A stretch of DNA of 64,000 bases, taken from assembly GCF_900496995.4 (NCBI RefSeq), contig NC_044019.1:2976001-3040000 (forward strand). Direction: 5' to 3'. Position 1 is the stretch's first letter, and every line of letters begins with the position of its first letter. Of the stretch, positions 13,782-24,424 are shown piece by piece. Source of the stretch: Aquila chrysaetos chrysaetos (Eukaryota > Chordata > Aves > Accipitriformes > Accipitridae). The notes under the pieces are model-generated. The model searched no databases. It was not told the DNA's origin and worked only from the letters and a program-made list of their open reading frames with translations. Position numbers and translations under genes: made by a program.

Positions 13782-14291
13782 GTGAGTGACGGCGGCCTCC
13801 GCCAATGCCGCGGGATTGAGGCCGCCGGGTCTCGGCCGCCGGGTCCCATTTCTGGTCGCTTCGGCGGCGAGGCTTGGAGCCCGGCGGGAGCCGGGGCGAT
13901 GCGGTAACGTCGGCTCAGGGCGCGGACACGGTCCTCCACCGCAGCTGCTGGAGCGCTCCTCGTCTCGCTGGAGAGCGTCTGAAGGGTGTGCAGCTGCCTT
14001 CTGTGTCCTGCATCCTTCGGAAGGAGATGCTCTAGGTGTAGCACGCGCGTCTCTGCCAGATAACATGTACTGATTTGGCTTTTTCATCGCTCTTTAATTC
14101 TTGGAAAAAGAATGTATGGTTGCGCATATTGTAATTTAAATGTATTTATAGATTTAAATACATAAGATTATTTGTAAAGATGTCTGTAAAATTGGGTCTG
14201 ACATCTTTGGCTGCGTTGCACGACGCTGAAGTCGAGACTCAGGTTATTTTCTTTATCTTTTAGAGCGACGCTTCATTTCATCTTTTCTGGA

Positions 14292-16617
14292 ATGGAGATT
14301 TCTTCTCACCAGTTTCACCTCTTGCAGCAACTAAATGAGCAGCGCAGGCAAGACTTATTCTGTGACTGCAATATCCTGGTGGAGGGCAAGGTCTTTAAAG
14401 CACATCGCAATGTGCTGTTTGCCAGCAGCGGCTATTTCAAAATGCTCCTTTCGCAGAGCTCGAAGGAGGCGAGTCAGCCGACGACAGCTACTTTCCAGGC
14501 ATTTTCTCCTGACACATTTACAGTTATTCTAGATTTTGTGTATTCGGGCAAACTGTCTCTCACTGGTCAGAATGTCATCGAAGTCATGTCAGCTGCTAGC
14601 TATCTGCAGATGACCGATGTTATCAGTGTGTGTAAAACGTTCATTAAGTCATCGCTGGACATCAGTGAGAAGGAGAAGGATCGCTACTTCAGTCTGTCAG
14701 ACAAAGATGTAAATTCAAATGGCGTGGACCGATCCTGCTTGTACAGCGCAGGCTGGAGGGGAGAAAGCAGCCCCCCGCATTCGCACTTAAGTCCAGACCA
14801 AGGGACATGTATGATGGGTGGAAACGCTTGGAGCAATTTCAGCTACTATCCGACTTCTCAAAGAAATGCCCAGCAGCAGCTGTCCAAACACGAGCAACGG
14901 CAGGATTCCATAAAGAAATCCCGGCACCTGGGACTGCAGCAACCTTCTGACATTCCTCACTATAAATCAAGCAAACTGGAGGACAGGGCTGCCGAGCCCG
15001 CTGGCCATATTGCTCAGTCTGAGGAGCAAGTTCAGATTGAAACAGAAGTTGAATCCCCTCACGTGGGATACCAGTACGGCCAAGGGTCTGACGTGATGCC
15101 GAGGAGCTTGGCTGTGTCACAGCAGGAGCATGAATCACCCCGTTCTTCTAGTAAATCGAAGTCTTCAAAAGCAGATGAGCAGTACGCGAGCATGCCCTCG
15201 ATTCTAGGTGTCATGGGAAGCTGGGCTGAAGGTAAGAATTAGTTTTAATGCTGTAGGTGCACAGTCATCTGTGAATCGTCTGTTCTGTCCATGAGAAAAC
15301 CTACTTTACTGAATGGGTGTACAATTTCCAAAAAGACATCTGTATTGTCCAGAATGTAAGTTTGGAAAGTTTAACTCTTATTTTTCAGTAATTGTGAATG
15401 ATTGAAGTACCCGGTTTATTAAAACTAGCCCATCAAAATACATGATCTTTAGCATCATCTTGCAAATTTGTCATCTTTTTGGATATTTTTAAGCTCATTT
15501 TAATATAGCTAACGGTCCGCTCCTTTTTGTTTGTTGCACTCCTGTGTATTTTACAAGAAAACACAAGATCTTTGTGCTTGAAAAGACCTACGGTAATATT
15601 TTTTTAATAAAAGTGATTTGCTATTCTGCTCATAGAATGCCTTTTCCTAGAGCATTATGTGACTAGACATGTTATGACTTAATTTTTTTAATCGCATTAT
15701 TTTCTAACAGATGATCTGCCCAGGATGAGGTTCAAGTGCCCATTCTGCACTCATGTGGTGAAAAGAAAAGCAGACCTAAAGCGTCACCTTCGCTGTCATA
15801 CAGGAGAGCGCCCTTACCCTTGTGAGGCATGTGGGAAAAGATTTAGCAGGCTAGATCACCTAAGTAGCCATTTTCGAACAGTATGTATTTTTAGTAACTG
15901 CATGATTTGTTTAATGTGTAAATCTGTCTCAGTACAGTTAAACACAGTACAAGTGTATCTGGTTGATATATTGACTCCTGTAAAGAAGAGGTAATAGAAA
16001 ATGAATTTGGTTTTGTTGTCAGTTTGAAACATAATTTGTATGAAAGGGGATGAATTTCTGTGTTAACTGATGGCTCACAAAGGTACTGCTCTGTGCAAGT
16101 CCTGTAACAGAGCTTAAGTGGGTAGTTACAGCACCTGCGATGGTTTAATTTTTAACTTTGGATGACTGTCTCTCAAAATGAGTTAACACTACCATTTGAC
16201 GCTACTCCAGCCCTACTTTTTGTCATCTTAAAAAATGCTTCTTTGTGGACATGTTATCAAATTTATTCCTTTCAATTTTCCCAGATTCATCAGGCTTGTA
16301 AGCCTATCTGCAGAAAGTGTAAACGCCATGTGACTGAGCTAACAGGACAAGTGGTCCAAGAGGGGACACGACGTTACAGACTCTGTAATGAGTGTTTGGC
16401 CGAAGCTGGCATAGACAGTATTCGCATTGATTTGGAGGCTGAAGCACCCCTTGAATTTCCACAAGATGGGGATAAGGATTCCAGGTGGCACTATGGGGAA
16501 GACAACAGATCCGATGTGGAGATTGTGGAGGATGGGTCAACCGACTTGGTCATTCAGCAAGTTGATGACAGTGAGGATGAAGTAGATGAAAAGGAAGTGA
16601 AACCAAATATTAGGTAG
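14292..16617 (+). CDS. ZBTB8A: ZBTB8A, BTB and zinc-finger protein
   Basis: Predicted nuclear BTB-zinc-finger transcription regulator of 480 aa. Coding exons are 14292-15231, 15711-15880 and 16285-16617. The first coding exon begins after an acceptor at 14263, leaving a 28-nt leader before the ATG. The BTB domain is at about residues 15-115 ([17 protein letters not shown] start, [26 protein letters not shown]). A long polar linker follows. Two C2H2 fingers lie at about 320-371, with the last His of finger 2 supplied by the final exon. The last exon adds a CX2C-X21-CX2C element (ICRKC...LCNEC) and an acidic tail ending KPNIR. It agrees residue for residue over long stretches with human ZBTB8A as I remember it. 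The linker ends with a segment ([13 protein letters not shown]) that I do not recall in the 441-aa human form. Confidence 0.93.
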
Positions 16618-16942
16618 TTGCAAGAGAAGAATTAGGAATTCTGTGTAAGAGGGAGAATGTACTGTCTTGACCACAAACTCTCCACCAGCCTGTTGTTAAT
16701 CGTGCAGAGATGTACTGGTTTCTCTTGAACAGGTCCAGACTTGCATGTATTTATGGACTTGCCATTGAGTCCACCCTGAGTTTTCTTATCAGAATACCCA
16801 TGCTTCGCTTCATTAGAAAGAATCCACCCTTAAATGAAATAATGGATGAACAAGGAAACTGAAGTACTACATGGATAACTTTTTATAGTAGACAATGGGT
16901 AACTTCTCAAAACCTCTTTCAAGGGAGTGAGGTCTAAATACT

Positions 16943-16970
<28 letters not shown>
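16943..16970. repeat. Homopolymer A28
   Basis: Uninterrupted run of 28 A directly after the ZBTB8A stop-proximal UTR. No retrotransposon body is recognisable upstream of it. Confidence 0.95.
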
Positions 16971-16973
<3 letters not shown>

Positions 16974-17439
16974 CACAGTACTGTAAATTGCCCACTTTTT
17001 AAACTTGTAGAGATGTGGGTTTTATATGTAATATCATCTGGCGATAAACAAAGTATAAATACCCCACACACCAGAATATAGAGAAAACCTCTCTTCAGAA
17101 ATGAAGATAATCTTCCAGGAAATTTCATGAAGTCTTCATATTATGATAAGGAAAAAAGGCAGCTAATTAAGAAAAAGCATATAAAAATGTTTTAGAACAT
17201 TCGTCTGGAAAAGCACTTTCTTGTAAAATTTATTAGAATAAGGAGAATCTTTAGCAGATCATTCATTCAAGACATATTTCTTTACAAGAAAATAAACACA
17301 TGAATGCTAGTCCTAGTCAGCACATCAGAGATAAAATTATTACAATTATGGATCATTAATTGATGCAAGTAGATGTTTTATTGATTCTGAAAATTGGGAA
17401 CTTGAACTGGGGTATATTTTAATAAGCACTAGTAAAATA

Positions 17440-17442
<3 letters not shown>

Positions 17443-17480
<38 letters not shown>
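17443..17480. repeat. Homopolymer T38
   Basis: Uninterrupted run of 38 T, complementary to the A28 run about 470 bp upstream. It is probably length-variable between individuals. Confidence 0.95.
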
Positions 17481-17484
<4 letters not shown>

Positions 17485-19921
17485 CTCTCAAAAGTGCTAG
17501 ACTGACATGACTGGTAGCCCTGCATCCACAGCATTGCCAATGGTAGTGTCAGCTTCTCCATGCCAATGTGAAGGAAACAACCCTTATGAGGTTACTTTAG
17601 CTGTTGTTTTCTCTCTTTGTCCCGTTTTATTTGCCAATAACAGTGGCAGAACAATTTGTACAGTATATGTACTATATAATTAGAAATGGAACTGATGAGA
17701 TTTTACATCTGAAACCATTGACTGCTCTTGTTTGTATTGACCTGTACTCAGTTTAAACTGATTAATTTTAAGATGGAGTCATTATCAATTTATATATTCC
17801 CAAAGTCATTCGGTCACCAGGAGAACACACTTTAACCTTTTTCAGTCTGTACTATATGCTGATGAGAACAAGATGTACGGGAAGTTCTAGACATCTTCTT
17901 TGTGTAATTTTACCTACAATTAGACTACAAGAGATGAGATGACTAATGGTGAAGAAAGTTTACTTCTATAACAAAATAAGCCAATTTTTGTTTTGTTACT
18001 TAGTGAGTTTATCTTAACCAGCACTGTAAACAGGAGAGAAGTATGCTCCTGGGGTGCTTTTACTCTGCGTTTCCTTGGACAGACCTGAGTATTAATACAG
18101 TCTTCATCCCGTGATCATTAAACTCAATGGGTAAAGGCTTAGAAAACTTTTTTTTTTTTATTATTATTTTTTACAACTTTGTAAGCATGTTTGGCTGAAA
18201 CCCGGGATTAATTACAGAACAATCCCATATATATACACTATATAATCTCTTTCCCAGGGACAGCTAAAAAGTCACTATTTTTATTTGTGTAAAAACTATA
18301 TAGCCTTATTAGTATCATCATTACCAGAGAGTGCAGCATTTTCATTCCAGGCTGCAGATGGCCAGCCTACAGGTCTCTTAAATGACAGCTCGTGCACTTC
18401 CTTCTAAGTTCACAGTGTAAGCATTAGGAGCCCTTCCCCTCAAACGTGCCAGGCTATCGAGAAGCAGCCTGCTTGTATGTTCTAAGGAGACAAGAAGTGG
18501 TATTTTGTTGTTCCTACAAAAATTATCATCCATTGGCTTGGACTTGGGGAAGTGGGTTGAAGGGGGGAACTTACAAAACTTTCTGATGACCCAGATGAAA
18601 ACATCTTTTCCAAACAAGACTTACACTTGCCTCAATTTTATGTTATGCTTTGGTCAGCAGTCCAGAAAATGGACTTGAAGTGAAAACAGTTGGTTATTTT
18701 CTTGAACCTTATTACTCCTAAAATGCATATTATTAAATGGCTGAAATATTCCTGAGCAACCTTAACTAAATCAAATATAGAACAAAGAAATATATAAAAG
18801 AATATGGAATGACTTCAATCAAATTTCAAGAGAAAATGCTTGCTGAAATCAAATTTAATAGATTTTTCCGTTTCCCTTTACATTAAACACTATGCGCAAT
18901 AAATTCTAGGTATTGGTGCCTGCTCTCCCAGAATACAAAGTGGCTGGGATTAGTCTGTGTGTGTGTTTGGGGATGGATTAAGGGGAGGGGAAAATAAAGT
19001 GTCACTCTAGGTCTAAAACCTTAACTGCAACTGTAAAGGTGAGACTACTAAGTGTTTCTGTATACTTGGGGGCGTTTTTAGAAGAAAAGGGATTTTTGGA
19101 TCAATACTCAATCTAATTAGATACCATAAATCTAAGAATACTGAGGACCAGATGCTTCAGAAAAAGATGTGAGGTGGCTATAAATGGGCAAATGGAACAA
19201 TCCATCCATATGAAGACGTTTACTTTTTAAATATAGGCAGATTAATTGTTGATTTGCCTGGCAAATAAGGGTTTTTACTGCTTTTATATTTTATTGTTAG
19301 TAGCATAACTAGATATCTGTAGTAATTTTTAAGGTATCTTATTAAGCTTGGAGTTTTAGCTCAAGACTGCGATTCCCACAGGTCAATTATGTTCTGTATT
19401 TTAAAAAGGTTACCATTTTTACATTTGTTGCCTTAATTTCCGTTGTTGTTCCCTTATTTTTGTATTGCAAGACAAGATAAATGTTAAGTGCCTTCTATTT
19501 TCTACGTCTTCATTTTACATAGCCAGTCATATATTTTGCTTGTTTTTCTCTAAATGAAAGTAATCCTATTTGTTTTCTTTTCATCTCCTTGCATTGCCTC
19601 TGATGACTGTCGTCTTCATATTTGTTATGATCACGTACCACTCATTAGCAGAAGTAACATTCTCTTTCTTCTCAAAGAAGAAAGTAAAGACCATATAGGG
19701 TTGTTCCCACAGAATTTCATTTACCTGGCAGTAACTGATTTGAATGTGTTGCTTTTAGAACAAGTCGGGTCACAAGTAGGACACCTGATTTTATCTTTAA
19801 ATGCTAGAGGATGCTGCATAGAACTGTATTGACTTCTGCGAATAGCAATCCATTCAGATTCTGTTTCTGTCCTGCCTCTGTACATCCAAATCACAGTTTG
19901 AGAGGTTTAAATTGTAGTGCA

Positions 19922-20093
19922 GCATTGGAATGGGCTGTGCAGAAGGTTATCCTTGAAGGTGTTCAAGACTTGGCTAGACAAAGCCATGGCTGATCTGATC
20001 GTGATCTGATCTTGATGCTGGCCGTCTTCCTGTGGGAGATGGGACTAGAGACATTCACAGCTCCCCTATGACCAACAGTTCTGCGATTCCTCT
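19922..20093 (+). mobile_element. CR1 LINE 3' fragment, decayed
   Basis: Contains the CR1 3'-part signature TGGAATGGGCTGTGCAGAAG, then GGTGTTCAAGACTTGGCTAG and an ending resembling TTCTGCGATTCC. These correspond to the end of the CR1 reading frame and the terminal repeat. It is 5'-truncated, as is typical for the family. Confidence 0.75.
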
Positions 20094-20384
20094 CAAATTG
20101 GTTTTTGCCTTTTTTTTTTAAATTTTTTTCCTTGCATTTCCTTCATCTTATTCATGTTGCTTTGAATGCTCTTAAATACTACTTCTTAATGCATGTTTTG
20201 ATTATTCACTGGTTTTCAGTACATCATTCTCTTGTCATTTGCTTTTCCATTCCCATTTCATCTAACATTGGAGGGATGTCTACTTCAAGAGACATTCCTC
20301 TTGTATATCTCTACTTTCTGTGCAATCCTAGTGTCTTTGTCCTTTTCTCTCCTCTATCTGTCCTTTGTCACTGAAAGCCTGCCT

Positions 20385-20493
20385 CTTAGGGACATGCTTT
20401 AGTGGTGGACTTGGCAGCACTAGGTTAACCGTTGGACTGTATGATCTTAAAGGTCTTTTCCAACCTAAACAATTCTGTGATTCTATGATTCTT
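20385..20493 (+). mobile_element. CR1 LINE 3' end
   Basis: Begins in GGACATGCTTTAGTGGTGG and passes through GTTGGACTGTATGATCTTAA and GGTCTTTTCCAACCTAAAC. It ends in the diagnostic 8-mer repeats TTCTGTGATTCTATGATTC. This is a 5'-truncated avian CR1 copy, less decayed than the fragment about 300 bp upstream. Confidence 0.92.
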
Positions 20494-21371
20494 TTTGCTT
20501 GGCTTGTGTTTATCGTGTTCACAAAACCACAGTCAAGAGTGAAGACAGATTCATCATCTTCTGTTTAGTGTCTCACCTTTAACTATCCTTATTTTCTGAC
20601 AACTATCTTGCCGTCCTTTCAAAGGCTGAAACACTGAATTAAAAAACATTTCTCTTTCTCCCTTTTCAGGTATTTCTTACAGAATTCTACCTGCCACATA
20701 AACCTATGACTTGTGTGATACTTGATTAGTTTTTCTCCTTCACATCATATCCCATTTTTTTTGTTTTCCATTAAATTATCTAAACTTCTGTATTTACTAT
20801 CCCCCAAAAGTGACACTTATCTTTATCTTAATGGTTCAACTGTTGGTTTTGTTGGTTGTTTTTCTCTTTTCCCCAAATTAATAAAAAAAAAAGCAGACCC
20901 TAAAAAACAACTTCATAATGAATCTCCCTTTCCAACTTTTTGATATATATTCTATTCCAATTCTGAATAACTGAGATGAAAAAAAAATTACAAAAATATT
21001 TAGTGTGAGTTTTGAAAATACCTGTAAACCCACAGATCTAGTGGAGGACTGACACTTGACTGCTACATGTATCATCCTTCCTTTTCATGGCTCTTCAGAA
21101 GAACATTCCATCCTCCAGTATTTTGGGATCCCTCCCAGTTTTTCAGTGATAACTTAGAAAAAAAAAACCGCAACTCTGTTGTATATAAAATTATGGAATG
21201 TACTACATTTCTACCCTGAAGCATCTGGTCACTGTCAGAGGTTATCCCATTACCTAGCAATGCCAATGTCTACCTTTCTTATATTTTGGTCTCTTAGTCT
21301 GCAGAAATACTTGGCTTTGAACTTCAGATAGCCTACACAGGGGCTAACAGCACTATCTTCAGCCCCATTTA

Positions 21372-21409
21372 TTATTTATATGGACCTTGATTATTTATAT
21401 GGTCCTTGA
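21372..21409. repeat. 19-bp tandem duplication
   Basis: Two units of TTATTTATATGGACCTTGA (21372-21390 and 21391-21409) differing at one position. This is a small local duplication with no known function. Confidence 0.85.
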
Positions 21410-22948
21410 TGGACCAAGCTGAAAAATGCCTGACCTGCCATCTGGCTACAGCTGAGTCAATGGCTGTGCCCGGATCCCAGGATCCCCCTCTGACTATCGT
21501 TAGCATCTGTCAGCATAACAACAATGCTATATAGTTGAGTATCTATCTAAAACCTTAACTGCTGAGGGCTAGCAGAGTTGAGGTGTGCGTTAAGTGAGGA
21601 TTACAGCTAAACTAAACTTGTTTAGTTGAATTTATCCTAAAAAAGGCATTTAAAAATTATATTTTAATTGAAGCCTTGAGGCTAAAGATAGCAGCAGTCA
21701 GACTGGAATAAGCACATGCGTTTAGGGTTTATTTAATAAGATTACAAATTCATAAGGAACTACTTCAGTGGACTGCTGAGGCCAGTATCTATGTGATCTG
21801 CTGAAGGTGGCACTGGGGACTTCTAACCCTTTGCAAGGTAGAGAAATGTAAATTATAATCCAGAAAGAGTCCAGATAGTTAATTCTGTATTCCTTTTATT
21901 GTTTCTACATGAATAAGTACAGCGGAATTGTAAGAGTAGTTCAATATTCTAGTACAGGCATTTGAACGCTTGCTTCTTGATTTTTCTGGAACATCTCAGG
22001 AAAAGTCAGAAGTCAATTACAAGGTTACTATTAGTTGGAAGGCAACATGTATGAGAATGAAATAGCAGAAAATTTCTCTAATTCTGGCCAAAAGGTTGAG
22101 TTTTGAAGAAAAGGATCTTATAATCATCCAGTCCCTGCCTCCAGACTTTCAGTGTACTTTTCCCATTAGGTATAAATCTGTACCAACAGTCTGTATGTCT
22201 GTTGAGTGGTGGGTATAATTTGATAAGCTACTAAGAAAAGCTTATAATACCATTTAGTTAAATATTTTCTATACTGTTTAACTTAAAAAACCTCCCACAC
22301 TGGAGTAGCATAACCTTTCATCATATTTAACTCTTGAAATGCGGAGAGGCATCTTATTTGGTGCATCAAGAATTTTAAACATAGCAACACAGAACAAAAA
22401 ATCTTGTAAGGAAAAACTGGGAGGAGTGGCAGGAAAAAGATTTCCGTATCTTGGTTCACCTGTTGTACTAAATTAAACACTAAAGAAGTTCTCTGCCACA
22501 CTCTGACCTGACACTTTTTACTGTGCAAATGGGAACTGTTCTTTGACCGCGTTCTAACTGAGCCTGCTTTGAGGAGGGGACTATACCTGAGGACCTGCAG
22601 AGGTTCCTTCTCAAAATTATTCAATGGTCTCGAGGAACAAGTTTGAAAGTGTCTTGTCTTCTCACGGGCATCCTGATTTGATTTTCTTTTTTCACAAAGA
22701 AGTGAAAAAAAAGGACAATCTGTCATATTGCACTCCCACTTGCAGTACTTTGGTTTAGGATTATCTCCATTGTCTGAATACAAAACTTGCCTGTTATGGA
22801 AGTGCTGCTGTATTGAGTAATAGCATATATCCTACGCCACAGAACTACAGGTATTTCCAACATTCAGGTGGCGCCTTCCTTCTACATACAAAGCTATCCA
22901 GACGGGCCTTTAACAATAGCCATGCATTGTCTGCGGTAAGGCAGTGAG

Positions 22949-23936
22949 CCTCCCGGACAGCATGTGGGTGTGGGAAGAGGCGAGCAGCCCCGACTGCAGG
23001 GCGAGCAGGCAGAGGAAAGCCGCTGGGCTGCGCCTGCAATCGGTGCGTTGCCCCTTTAATTGTGTCCCCAGCCCTCGGGCGTCTCTGTCCAACGCCCACG
23101 TCAGCAAATACCTTTTGTTTCTCTCACGTTCGGGCTTCCAGGGCTCGGGGCTGCGGGACCAGCGCGTCGCCTTCAGCCACCGGGGACCCCGCATCCACCG
23201 CCCGCTCCCTTCGGCTCAGCGGCGGCCGCCCGCAGGACCCAGCCCGGCGAGTGGCGGTTCTGCTGTACACCGATAGGTCGGACCGGGCGTCGGGGCTGAA
23301 GACGGGTAGGAGCGGGCTGCTGCGAGGTACGGCCCCGGGCTCCGCGCTCTCCGAGGGCGCCGGTGTCCGTGTGCCGCGACGGCCCGCGGGCAGCTGCCCC
23401 CGGGAGCCGATGGTTACCGGGGCTGCACGGCGTCCTAGGCGGGCGCCATTTGCAGCCCCGGGCGCGGCTGCGAGGAGCCAGGCGCGGCAACAAAGGGCTG
23501 CGCGGGAGCAGGAGCGGGCGGCGGGTGCGCGGCGAGAGGGGCCGCGCAAGGGGGCGGCCGGGGCGCTGCCCCCCGCGGGGAGGCCGCGGGCAGCTGCGGC
23601 GGGAGCGGCCCCGGCCCGGGCCACGCCGGGCGCCCGGCACCGGGCGGCGGCCGCGGGAGCGTGGCGGGCAGCTCTCGCGGAGCGGCAGCCGGGGCTCCGC
23701 TAAGGCGGGCGGCTCCGGGCTGCGCGCCCGGTCCGGCCCGGCGGAGGGGAGCGCGCAGCCGCCCGGAGCGCTGGCGGGCGCCGGCGCTGCGGTCCCCGCG
23801 GCGGGAGCGGGAGCGGGGGCGGCCGCGGCAGCCCGCGAAGCCGGGAGGCGCCTCCGCGCTTTGGCGGGCGGGTCCGGCGCCGTCGGGCGTCCCGGGCTCC
23901 CGATGGCCGAGCCACCAATTCGGCCGGGCGTTGCGG
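22949..23936 (+). promoter_or_regulatory. CpG-island promoter and noncoding first exon of the second ZBTB8A-like gene (copy B)
   Basis: This island is nearly a copy of 12754-13781, about 10.2 kb upstream. 22949-23182 and 23329-23970 appear identical to copy A. A 21-bp net deletion lies just after 23182, and 23258-23328 has unrelated sequence where copy A has 13084-13173. The CRE-like CCACGTCA recurs at 23096-23103. The donor GTGAGT after 23936 is preserved. The upstream donor of copy A is changed to GC here (23247-23248). The noncoding exon should splice to the acceptor at 24394. Flanking sequence on both sides is not shared with copy A. Confidence 0.75.
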
Positions 23937-24424
23937 GTGAGTGACGGCGGCCTCCGCCAATGCCGCGGGAGGGCTGAGGCCGCCGGGGCTCGGCCGCCGC
24001 CTTCATGCGCGGCCCTGCGGAGCTCCGGCGGGGGCTCTGTCCGCGGCGGACGGGTTGGAGGCGCGGGCTCTCCCGTCGGGCGCGGCAGTCCCCAGGGCAG
24101 AAGGGCCGAGTCCTTGTAAGTTTGCGAGCCGTTCACGTCTTCGTCGGTGTAATCGTAATTCTTTTAGGATATGCAGTAACCCTGCTGAGGCGTCTTTTCA
24201 CCTCTTCTAGAGTTGTCAAGTTTCTTCTCTCATGTTATTATGCGGGGTAGGGGCTGCAGGGAGTTTGGAGATATACTGGGAACGTGATACCATGTACGAT
24301 GTTCATGTTTTTAAAAACAGAACTCATCCCTTTAAAATAGGATTCAGCAACCTTGGTTCAGACTGTCATGGTTATACTTGTTTTTTTACTTTAGAGCAAG
24401 CCTTCCTCTTATTCCTTGACTGGA

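Larger units (their letters stand above)
16618..19550 (+). other. ZBTB8A: ZBTB8A 3' UTR and downstream DNA
   Basis: AT-rich sequence after the stop codon with no gene on either strand. AATAAA hexamers at 17291-17296 and 18898-18903 are candidate cleavage signals, and I cannot tell which is used. An A28 run (16943-16970) and a T38 run (17443-17480) flank a 472-bp segment. Confidence 0.45.
19551..22948. other. Intergenic DNA between the two ZBTB8A copies
   Basis: AT-rich DNA with two CR1 tails and a short tandem duplication. No gene is supported. The reading frames here are short and without recognisable domains. The CpG island of the second copy starts abruptly at 22949. Confidence 0.6.

Noticed and set aside
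12767-13789. 340-codon open frame across the ZBTB8A CpG island, with counterparts in the second island
   Set aside because: It is composed of low-complexity Arg/Ala/Gly/Pro translation of a CpG island. Other frames and the opposite strand are equally open, and the two copies are identical at DNA level, not just protein level. It overlaps the noncoding exon.
24416-24424. Start three codons earlier for the second ZBTB8A gene
   Set aside because: The upstream codon is TTG. The ATG at 24425 aligns exactly with the ZBTB8A start and the family's MEISSHQ beginning.
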